NCBI GenBank assembly: GCA_023252065.1
Contig: JAHEXO010000176.1
Span: forward strand, 1 to 5,656
Direction: 5' to 3'
Source: Nocardioides sp.
GTDB taxonomy: Bacteria > Actinomycetota > Actinomycetes > Propionibacteriales > Nocardioidaceae
DNA: 5,656 nt
In this document: one piece after another, positions 1-5,656 of the stretch
Numbering within the stretch: the first letter of the stretch is position 1
Layout of the letters: each line of letters opens with the position of its first letter
The notes under the pieces: model-generated
Databases searched by the model: none
Seen by the model: only the letters and a program-made list of their open reading frames with translations
What the model was told of the DNA's origin: nothing
Position numbers and translations under genes: made by a program

Positions 1-467
1 GGGACGTCGACCACGGCGGGAGAGGCGACACCGGGCGTGAAAGACCCCTGCAGCTGCTGCTGGGTCACCGCGGCGCCCGGCGAGACGGGGGCGGCGTGGC
101 GGGCGCGGCGTACGGCGCCCCGGTCGGCCTTGTTGCGGCCGACCAGGGACTCGCCCTCGCCGCCACCGCTGGCCGCGGGGTTGGAGAGGTCGATCTCCGG
201 CTGCGCCGCAGCGGGCGCCGCCGGGGCCTCTCCGGCCTCGCCGATCGCGATGATCGGGGTGCCGACCGGGACGGTCTCACCCTCGGGCACCATCAGCTGC
301 TGCACGGTGCCCTCGAAGGGCGAGGGAAGCTCGACCAGCGACTTGGCGGTCTCGATCTCCACCAGCACCTGGTTGACGGTGACGGTGTCACCCGTCTTGA
401 CCTTCCAGCTCACGATCTCGGCCTCGGTGAGGCCCTCGCCGACGTCGGGCAGCTTGAACTCAGCCAT
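1..467 (-). CDS. bkdC: Dihydrolipoamide acyltransferase (E2) of branched-chain 2-oxoacid dehydrogenase, N-terminal part
   Basis: E2 carries a swinging lipoyl arm that takes the acyl group from E1 and passes it to CoA in the cytoplasmic 2-oxoacid dehydrogenase complex. The gene runs off the left edge; about 155 residues from the start are visible. Residues 1-77 form a biotinyl/lipoyl domain, opening [20 protein letters not shown], with the lipoyl-lysine K42 in [12 protein letters not shown]. An Ala/Pro-rich linker follows (about 78-92), then an Arg-rich stretch ([16 protein letters not shown]) of the kind that precedes the peripheral subunit-binding domain. That domain and the catalytic domain lie outside the window. 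The ATG at 467 puts the lipoyl domain at the very N-terminus, as in the family, and a GAGAGG sits about 11 bases upstream. It starts 15 bases after the E1 beta stop, so it is the third gene of the operon. The ETAKS context and E1 neighbours favour a branched-chain substrate over pyruvate, but this is not proven. Confidence 0.93.
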   Translation of the reverse strand, partial: MAEFKLPDVGEGLTEAEIVSWKVKTGDTVTVNQVLVEIETAKSLVELPSPFEGTVQQLMVPEGETVPVGTPIIAIGEAGEAPAAPAAAQPEIDLSNPAASGGGEGESLVGRNKADRGAVRRARHAAPVSPGAAVTQQQLQGSFTPGVASPAVVDV

Positions 468-482
468 GGGTGGGGTGGCCTC

Positions 483-1477
<995 letters not shown>

Positions 1478-1478
<1 letters not shown>

Positions 1479-2647
1479 CAGTGGGCCCCCTCGAAGCTCT
1501 CGAGGTAGGCGGCGAAGCCCTCGCGCTCGGCGCGGAGCTCGTCGGTCTCCTCGGCGAAGACGTGGTCGAACATGCTCATCGGCAACGGGTCGGGCATCGC
1601 CTTGCAGCCCTCGCGCAAGCGGTGACCGAGGTCGTCGGCCTCGGCGGCGACGTCGTCGAAGAACTCCTGCCCGGCCATGCCGTTGCGCTTGAGGTATACC
1701 TCGACGCGGGCGATCGGGTCCTTGAGCTTCCAGCGCTCGACGTCGTCGGAGAGCCGGTAGCGGGTCGGGTCGTCGGTCGTGGTGTGCGCACCCATCCGGT
1801 AGGTGTAGGCCTCCACGAGCGTCGGCCCCTGGCCCTCGCGAGCGCGCTGCAGGGCGGCCCGGGTGACGGCGTAGGTCGCGAGGACGTCGTTGCCGTCGAC
1901 CCTGATGCCGGGGAACCCGAAGCCGAGGGCCCTTTGGTAGAGCGGGATCCGCGTCTGACGCTCGATCGGCTCGGAGATCGCCCACTGGTTGTTCTGGCAG
2001 AAGAACACGACCGGAGCGTTGTAGGAGGCGGCGAAGATGAACGCCTCGTTGACGTCGCCCTGGCTGGAGGCGCCGTCACCGAAGTGGGCGACCACGGCCG
2101 CGTCGCGGTCGGGGTCGCCGGTGCCGACGACGCCGTCGCGCTGCATGCCCATGGCGTAGCCGGTGGCGTGGAGGGTCTGGGCACCGATCACGATCGTGTA
2201 GAGACCGAAGTTGTTCTCATGGGGGTCCCAGCCGCCCTGGTCGACACCGCGGAAGAGGCCGAGCAGCTTCAGCGGGTCGACGCCCTTGCATCAGGCGACG
2301 CCGTGCTCGCGGTAGGTCGGGAAGACATAGTCCTGCGGCTTCAGCGCGCGGCCCGCGCCGACCTGTGCGGCCTCCTGTCCGAGGAGCTGCGCCCAGATGC
2401 CGAGCTCACCGTGGCGCTGCAGCGCGGTGGCCTCGACGTCGATCCGGCGGGTGAGCGTCATGTCGCGGAACAGGCCGCGGACCGTCTCGGCGAGCTCGGC
2501 GTCGGACAGGTCGTCGCCGAAGGAGAAGTCGGGGTGCTCGACGCGCTCGCCCTCGGGCGTGAGCAGCTGGACGAGCTCGGGGCCACCGTCCTGGTGGGCA
2601 GGTCCGAAGACCTCCGCGAGGTCGGGGCCGAAGCCTGCATGGGTCAC
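1478..2647 (-). pseudogene. bkdA: Branched-chain 2-oxoacid dehydrogenase E1 subunit alpha, interrupted by one in-frame TGA
   Basis: E1 alpha pairs with E1 beta and holds much of the thiamine-diphosphate site. The locus spans 390 codons including the stop, a normal length. Codons 1-118 run from GTG 2647 to YREHGVA, codon 119 is TGA, and the same frame continues at once with CKGVDPLKLLGLFRGVDQGG to the end. After the stop lie the cofactor motif (G190-D191-G192 through N219-N220, with GDGASSQGDVNEAF and QNNQWAISEP) and the phosphorylation-loop-like YRMGAHTTTDDPTRYR. The GTG start is supported by AAGGAG with about 5 bases of spacing. From family knowledge, relatives read EHGVAWC here, so one G-to-A change (TGG to TGA) explains the break. 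If real, translation yields a 118-residue fragment without the cofactor site; restart at GTG 2191 would lack the N-terminal third. A sequencing or assembly error would make this an ordinary intact gene. Confidence 0.9.
2291..2293 (-). other. In-frame TGA (codon 119) inside E1 alpha
   Basis: The coding strand reads GGC GTC GCC TGA TGC AAG GGC GTC GAC. Both flanks are family-typical sequence in the same frame, so there is no frameshift. TGA also ends the E1 alpha, E1 beta and transporter genes here, and TGG encodes Trp elsewhere in the window, so a reassigned genetic code is unlikely. The overlapping ATG (TGATG) opens another frame that closes after 24 codons, so restart there would not rescue the protein. 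Confidence 0.95.
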
Positions 2648-2650
2648 GGG

Positions 2651-2658
2651 TGCTCCTT
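2651..2658 (-). promoter_or_regulatory. Ribosome binding site of E1 alpha
   Basis: The minus strand reads GTAAGGAGCACCC immediately before the GTG at 2647. AAGGAG is a near-perfect Shine-Dalgarno at about 5 bases spacing. It decides the GTG at 2647 over the nearby ATG at 2640, which is in another frame. Confidence 0.8.
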
Positions 2659-2830
2659 ACGGTTCCAGGCTCGCGGGGTCGCCGCCTGCCTGCTGCCTGC
2701 TCGATGCCAGCCGGCGTACGTCGCGGGGTGGTGCGGCGCCGTGCCGGGTGTGACTGGGACCACATTCGTATCGTCAAACTTACCGGGCCGGGTGTGCGCG
2801 GCACCAATCAACCCGGACATCAGGCGCGGT

Positions 2831-2852
2831 GCCCGGCATGGGCCCGGCATGG
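2831..2852. repeat. Tandem 11-base direct repeat
   Basis: GCCCGGCATGG occurs twice head to tail (2831-2841, 2842-2852). Each copy can fold as a 4-bp GCCC/GGGC stem. It lies about 14 bases upstream of the GGTCT element and 51 bases upstream of the small gene's ATG, a position that would suit an operator. It could equally be slippage in GC-rich DNA. Confidence 0.6.
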
Positions 2853-2865
2853 GTAAGGTCCGTGC

Positions 2866-2893
2866 GGTCTTGGCCATTCACGTCTCGGGGTAC
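2866..2893 (+). promoter_or_regulatory. Candidate SigB/SigF-type promoter of first DUF2945 gene
   Basis: GGTCT (2866-2870), a 17-base spacer, then GGGTAC (2888-2893). Actinobacterial SigF/SigB-class promoters are described with a GGWWT or GTTT-like -35 and a GGGTAY -10, so the -10 matches fully and the -35 all but one base. Only 9 bases separate the element from the ATG at 2903, so transcription would start at or within a few bases of the start codon. The same layout precedes the paralogue at 4796. Part of this similarity may simply come from the gene duplication. Confidence 0.45.
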
Positions 2894-2902
2894 CGCAACG
2901 AC

Positions 2903-3121
2903 ATGAGCATCGAGATCGGTACGACGGTCACCTGGCGCGCAGCGTCGGGTGAGGTCGAGGGCACGGTGACCGCGGTCCACCCACGCCCGGTCATTCGGCG
3001 GATCAACGGCGTCCGCATCACGCGGCTCGGCAGCCCCGAGGACCCGGCGTACGAGATCGAGCAGGACGACGGGACGCGCACCCTGAAGCTCGCCAGTGAG
3101 GTGCAGCCGCGCGCGGTCTGA
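2903..3121 (+). CDS. DUF2945 (hypervirulence-associated Tudor-like domain) small protein, copy 1
   Basis: This is a 72-residue cytoplasmic protein with no signal peptide or membrane segment. It fits the DUF2945/HVA1 Tudor-like family pattern: an N-terminal G-x-x-V-x-W (IGTTVTW, residues 5-11), a G-T-V strand (20-22), then DPAYEIEQDDG (47-57) and a terminal LKLASEVQP. The fold predicts a small beta-barrel; no biochemical role is established that I can name. The ATG at 2903 matches the start of the paralogue at 4796 residue for residue. An in-frame ATG at 2849 would add 18 unrelated residues and is disfavoured. No clear Shine-Dalgarno precedes the ATG, which fits a leaderless mRNA from the GGGTAC element. 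The transporter start follows 26 bases after the stop, so the two may be co-transcribed. Confidence 0.82.
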   Translation: MSIEIGTTVTWRAASGEVEGTVTAVHPRPVIRRINGVRITRLGSPEDPAYEIEQDDGTRTLKLASEVQPRAV

Positions 3122-3134
3122 GGACCGGCGGTGT

Positions 3135-3139
3135 GAGGA
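3135..3139 (+). promoter_or_regulatory. Ribosome binding site deciding the transporter start
   Basis: GAGGA is followed by an 8-base spacer and GTG 3148. The upstream in-frame candidates at 3133 and 3139 overlap this site, so it supports GTG 3148 as the start. Confidence 0.6.
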
Positions 3140-3147
3140 TGGGCGTC

Positions 3148-4746
3148 GTGACGACTCCGGCGGCGACCGGCCGCGACCCGAAGTGGTGGACCCTCACGGC
3201 GGTCTGCACCGGCGTGTTCATGCTGCTGCTCGACATCACGATCGTGAACGTCGCCCTGCCGGATATCCAGCAGCAGCTCGACGCGACCCTGTCGGACCTC
3301 CAGTGGGTCATCGACGCCTACGCCCTCAGCCTGGCCGCCCTGCTGCTGACGGCCGGGTCGCTGGCCGACCTCTTCGGGCGCCGGCTCGTCTTCGTGATCG
3401 GCCTGGTGATCTTCACCATCGGCTCGGTCGCCTGCGGCGGGGCTCAGGACATCTTCTTCCTCCAGGTCTCGCGGGCCTTCCAGGGCATCGGCGGCGCCGC
3501 GATGTTCTCCACCGCTCTCGCCCTGCTGGCGGCGGCGTTCCACGGCAAGGACCGCGGCACGGCGTTCGGCGTCTTCGGTGCGACCACCGGCGTGGCCGTC
3601 GCGATCGGGCCGGTGCTCGGCGGGGCGCTCGCCGAGCATCTCTCCTGGCGCTGGATCTTCTTCGTCAACGTGCCGATCTGCCTGGTGGCACTGGCCGTCT
3701 CGCTGACGCGCGTCGTCGAGTCCAAGGACCCCCACGCCGGGCGACCGGACTGGTTCGGCTTCGTCAGCTTCTCCATCGCCCTGGCAGCCCTGGTCTACGG
3801 CCTGATCGAGGCAGGCAAGGACGGCTGGGGCGTGACCCGCGTCGTCGTGTCGTTCGTGGTCTCGGCGGTCCTGTTGGTGGTGTTCGTGATCAGCCAGGTG
3901 GTGCAGCGCAAGCCGATGTTCGACCTCGGCCTGCTGCGCAAGCCGACGTTCACCGGTGGCCTGGTGGCGGCGTTCGGCGTCTCGGCGTCGGTGTTCTCGC
4001 TGCTGACCTACCTGGTGATCTACGTCCAGAACGTCCTCGGCTACTCCGCGGTGGCGACCGGCGTCCGGTTCCTCTACCTGTCTGTCGCCTCGTTCTTCGC
4101 GGCCGCGATCGCGGGGCGCCTCAGCGAGCACGTGCCGGTCAAGTGGCTGATCGGCCCGGGCTTCGTGGTGCTCGGGTTCGGCCTCTTGCTCCTGCACGGC
4201 ATCCAGCCCGACTCGTCGTGGACGCACCTGATCCCCGGACTGATCGTGTCCGGCGTCGGTGTCGGGATGATCAACCCGCCGCTCGCCTCGACGGCGGTCG
4301 GCGTCGTACCCGTCGCTCGCGCCGGCATGGCCAGCGGCGTCAACTCCACCTTCCGGCAGATCGGGATCGCCACCGGCATCGCGGCCCTCGGCTCGATCTT
4401 CAGCCGTCAGGTGGCCTCCGCGGTGCGGCCCGAGCTGTCACCCAAGGTGCCACCGCAGGCTCTCGACGGGCTCACCGCCGCCCTCTCCGGCGGCCAGGTC
4501 GAGCCCGCTGCCAAGGCTGCCCAGGCGGCCGCGACCCAGCAGGGCGGTGCCTCGGCGGGCCAGCAGGCCTACGACCTGATCCACCAGGTCGGTACGTCGG
4601 CCGTGGTCGACGCGCTCAACCACATCACGGTGATCGCGATGGTCGTCGCGTTCACCTCCGCCGCCCTGTCGTTCGTGCTGATCCGGCAGCGGGACTTCGT
4701 GGCGCGGGGTGGCCCCGAGGTGCCTGAGCGGGAGCAGGTGGGCTGA
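3148..4746 (+). CDS. MFS multidrug efflux transporter, DHA2 (EmrB/QacA-like) family
   Basis: An inner-membrane, proton-driven exporter of 532 residues, the length expected for the 14-helix DHA2 class. Residues 15-38 form TM1 with the family signature LDITIVNVALP (acidic D29). Motif A is GSLADLFGRR (70-79). Motif C, typical of drug:H+ antiporters, is GVAVAIGPVLGG (148-159), followed by LSWRWIFFVNVPI. A polar Ala/Gln-rich stretch around codons 430-485 precedes the last helix and is probably an extracytoplasmic loop. The GTG at 3148 is chosen because GAGGA (3135-3139) sits 8 bases upstream; the in-frame GTG 3133 and ATG 3139 would overlap that site and add only 3-5 residues. It lies between two DUF2945 paralogues and no TetR/MarR regulator is visible. 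The substrate cannot be deduced. Confidence 0.93.
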   Translation: MTTPAATGRDPKWWTLTAVCTGVFMLLLDITIVNVALPDIQQQLDATLSDLQWVIDAYALSLAALLLTAGSLADLFGRRLVFVIGLVIFTIGSVACGGAQDIFFLQVSRAFQGIGGAAMFSTALALLAAAFHGKDRGTAFGVFGATTGVAVAIGPVLGGALAEHLSWRWIFFVNVPICLVALAVSLTRVVESKDPHAGRPDWFGFVSFSIALAALVYGLIEAGKDGWGVTRVVVSFVVSAVLLVVFVISQVVQRKPMFDLGLLRKPTFTGGLVAAFGVSASVFSLLTYLVIYVQNVLGYSAVATGVRFLYLSVASFFAAAIAGRLSEHVPVKWLIGPGFVVLGFGLLLLHGIQPDSSWTHLIPGLIVSGVGVGMINPPLASTAVGVVPVARAGMASGVNSTFRQIGIATGIAALGSIFSRQVASAVRPELSPKVPPQALDGLTAALSGGQVEPAAKAAQAAATQQGGASAGQQAYDLIHQVGTSAVVDALNHITVIAMVVAFTSAALSFVLIRQRDFVARGGPEVPEREQVG

Positions 4747-4755
4747 GAGCTCAGC
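4742..4755 (+). repeat. Short inverted repeat over the transporter stop codon
   Basis: GCTGAG-AG-CTCAGC pairs as a 5-bp stem with a GAGC loop (6 bp if the loop is two bases). It includes the TGA stop of the transporter. No T-run follows, so an intrinsic terminator is doubtful. It lies just upstream of the candidate promoter of the second small gene and could be a regulator site. Confidence 0.35.
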
Positions 4756-4759
4756 GGAT

Positions 4760-4786
4760 GGAGTGTGGCACGCGACGGCGGGGTAC
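4760..4786 (+). promoter_or_regulatory. Candidate SigB/SigF-type promoter of second DUF2945 gene
   Basis: GGAGT (4760-4764), a 16-base spacer, then GGGTAC (4781-4786), again exactly 9 bases before the ATG (4796). The -10 matches GGGTAY and the -35 matches GGWWT at four of five positions. The repeat of this arrangement at both paralogues is the main support. No transcript data are available to confirm it. Confidence 0.45.
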
Positions 4787-4795
4787 GGGCAGGAC

Positions 4796-5011
4796 ATGGC
4801 GATCCGGGTCGGTACGACGGTCAGCTGGGCATGGGGCAGCGCGCGGGCGGTGGGCACGGTGACCTCGATCCACCACGAGAGCGTCACCCGCACGATCAAG
4901 GGGAGCCGGATCGTCCGACACGGCACTCGCTCCGACCCGGCGTACGAGATCGAGCAGGAGGACGGCTCGCGGGTGCTCAAGCTCCGCAGCGAGGTGCAGC
5001 CACAGCGCTGA
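4796..5011 (+). CDS. DUF2945 (hypervirulence-associated Tudor-like domain) small protein, copy 2
   Basis: A 71-residue soluble protein that aligns with the product at 2903-3121 without gaps, 40 of 71 residues identical by hand count. Shared blocks are GTTV (6-9), W11, GTVT (20-23), DPAYEIEQ (47-54), DG, LKL and SEVQP (65-69). The middle (24-46) diverges most, being richer in His and Thr here. The ATG at 4796 is set by this alignment; AGGAC just before it is at best a close-spaced weak Shine-Dalgarno. The gene starts 49 bases after the transporter stop and has its own GGGTAC element, so it may be read both from that and by run-through. It converges on the hydrolase gene with 15 bases between stop codons. 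Function is unknown; a nucleic-acid- or protein-binding role is only a guess from the Tudor-like fold. Confidence 0.82.
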   Translation: MAIRVGTTVSWAWGSARAVGTVTSIHHESVTRTIKGSRIVRHGTRSDPAYEIEQEDGSRVLKLRSEVQPQR

Positions 5012-5026
5012 GCGTCACGACCAGGG

Positions 5027-5656
5027 TCAGAGCATGCCCTTCTGCTGCAGGAAGCGGCGGATGTGCTGACGCGGATGGTCCGACAGCTGCGGCCCGTGCG
5101 TGAACGCCGCGGTCGCGTACTCCAGCTCGGCGAGCCGGACGGCGGTCTGCTGGGTCATCCGGAAGTCGGTGCAGAACGACTTGATCGGCCAGCGGAGCCC
5201 CCTCACGTTGAAGATCGCGTCACCGGTGATCAGCACCTCCGACTCCAGCAGGAGGTACGACGCGTGACCGGGCGAGTGCCCCGGCGTGTGCACGACCCGG
5301 ATGCCGCCGGCGAACGGGATGACCTGGCCGTCGGTGAACGTCTCGGCGATCGCGACCGGAGGGAAGCCGTTCTTGCCACGGGCCATCAGCCGGCCGAGCA
5401 GGAAGCTCTGGTCGCGCGGCGGGCTGATGCCCTGGCGAGCGAAGCCGGCGTCGGCCTCGTGGATGCCGAAGTCGCGGCCGGTCTCCTGCGCGACGTACGC
5501 CGCGCCGCCGGCGTGGTCGGGGTGCGCGTGGGTCAGCATCAGCCGGGTCACGTCGGAGGGTCCGGAGCCGATCGAGGCCAGGGCCGCCATCACCTTCTTG
5601 CCCGACTGCTTCAGACCCATGTAGATCAGGGTCACCTGGCCGTCGGCATCGCGCAG
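5027..5656 (-). CDS. Metallo-beta-lactamase-fold hydrolase, 3' portion
   Basis: The start lies beyond the right edge; 209 C-terminal residues are visible. The metal site is complete: THAHPDHAGG (visible residues 42-51, the HxHxDH motif), HTPGHSPGH (third-ligand His at 127), TGDAIF (bridging Asp at 146) and FTHGP (His at 187). This is the glyoxalase II-like branch, which usually hydrolyses thioesters, lactones or similar esters with two metal ions in the cytoplasm. The substrate cannot be told from sequence. The beta-strand before the helix, usually LIDTG, reads LIYMG (visible residues 10-14); codons 5618-5623 are TAC ATG where GAC ACG would give the consensus. The GTG at 5635 is not a likely start because it cuts into the first strand; the preceding LRDADGQ fits an upstream continuation. 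No functional link to the neighbouring genes is apparent. Confidence 0.9.
   Translation of the reverse strand: MRDADGQVTLIYMGLKQSGKKVMAALASIGSGPSDVTRLMLTHAHPDHAGGAAYVAQETGRDFGIHEADAGFARQGISPPRDQSFLLGRLMARGKNGFPPVAIAETFTDGQVIPFAGGIRVVHTPGHSPGHASYLLLESEVLITGDAIFNVRGLRWPIKSFCTDFRMTQQTAVRLAELEYATAAFTHGPQLSDHPRQHIRRFLQQKGML

Larger units (their letters stand above)
2648..2902. promoter_or_regulatory. Divergent intergenic region between bkd operon and DUF2945-MFS genes
   Basis: These 255 bases hold no convincing gene; open frames across them lack family-like sequence. The lowest-GC patch is about 2760-2782. On the minus strand it contains TTGACG (2772-2777), a possible -35 for the bkd operon, although no good -10 follows at the usual distance. 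Two copies of GCCGGGTGTG (2743-2752 and 2787-2796) bracket this patch. CCGGGT (2788-2793) and ACCCGG (2811-2816) form an inverted pair. An 11-base tandem repeat lies at 2831-2852. Any of these could be regulator sites, but no regulator gene is in the window and none of the motifs was recognised. Confidence 0.4.

Noticed and set aside
1479..1985. Upstream in-frame extension of E1 beta by 169 codons
   Set aside because: The extension is an out-of-frame reading of E1 alpha with Arg-rich sequence; family N-terminus, ribosome binding site and the TGATG overlap all place the start at 1478.
2291..2293. TGA as selenocysteine (next to Cys) or as a reassigned Trp codon
   Set aside because: The family residue here is Trp, not a redox cysteine, and no hairpin element was recognised. 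TGA ends other genes in the window while TGG serves for Trp, so neither recoding is supported.
2644..2877. Possible 77-codon minus-strand small gene upstream of E1 alpha
   Set aside because: It runs through the E1 alpha ribosome binding site and intergenic repeats, has no own Shine-Dalgarno seen, and its sequence matches no family I know.
2878..4227. Minus-strand open frame of 449 codons opposite the transporter
   Set aside because: The translation is Arg/Asp/Glu/His-rich low complexity, typical of antisense to high-GC coding DNA, and the plus strand carries a clear DHA2 transporter with all motifs.
3096..4727. Plus-strand open frame of 543 codons overlapping the transporter in another frame
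   Set aside because: Arg/Gly/Pro-rich out-of-frame translation; the transporter frame has the family motifs and a good ribosome binding site.
5006..5045. Bidirectional terminator between the converging genes
   Set aside because: Only 15 bases separate the stops and no stable stem with a T-run is visible on either strand.

Overview
The window looks like chromosome of a high-GC actinobacterium, probably close to Nocardioides (Nocardioidaceae). This rests on the strong G/C bias at third codon positions, GTG starts, TGA stops throughout, and E1/E2 proteins of the actinobacterial branched-chain 2-oxoacid dehydrogenase type. The genus is inferred from recalled similarity, not from a search.

Left third (1-2647, minus strand): a bkd-type operon read right to left. 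It encodes E1 alpha, E1 beta and the start of the lipoylated E2, the catalytic core that converts branched-chain 2-oxoacids (from Val, Leu and Ile) to acyl-CoAs. The genes are tightly packed: E1 alpha and E1 beta overlap by one base (TGATG), and E1 beta and E2 are 15 bases apart. E1 alpha carries an in-frame TGA at codon 119, where the family has tryptophan. The frame is otherwise intact on both sides, so the locus is either a fresh nonsense allele or a one-base sequence error.

Middle (2648-2902): a 255-base divergent intergenic region. It holds the E1 alpha ribosome binding site, an AT-rich patch that may be its promoter, short direct repeats, and a GGGTAC promoter-like element for the rightward genes.

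Right part (2903-5011, plus strand): a small DUF2945/Tudor-like protein, a 14-TM-class MFS (DHA2) drug transporter, then a second paralogous DUF2945 protein. Both small genes have GGGTAC exactly 9 bases before the ATG, with a GGxxT hexamer-like element 16-17 bases further upstream. This resembles promoters of the stress sigma factors SigB/SigF and suggests very short or leaderless transcripts. The transporter lies 26 bases after the first small gene and may share its transcript.

Right edge (5027-5656, minus strand): the 3' part of a metallo-beta-lactamase-fold hydrolase, converging on the second small gene with 15 bases between stops. Its metal ligands are intact, but the usual LIDTG strand motif reads LIYMG.

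No RNA genes, CRISPR arrays, insertion sequences or integrase sites were seen. The points most worth checking are the in-frame TGA and the paired small genes with shared promoter-like elements. Nothing here is clearly a new biological system.
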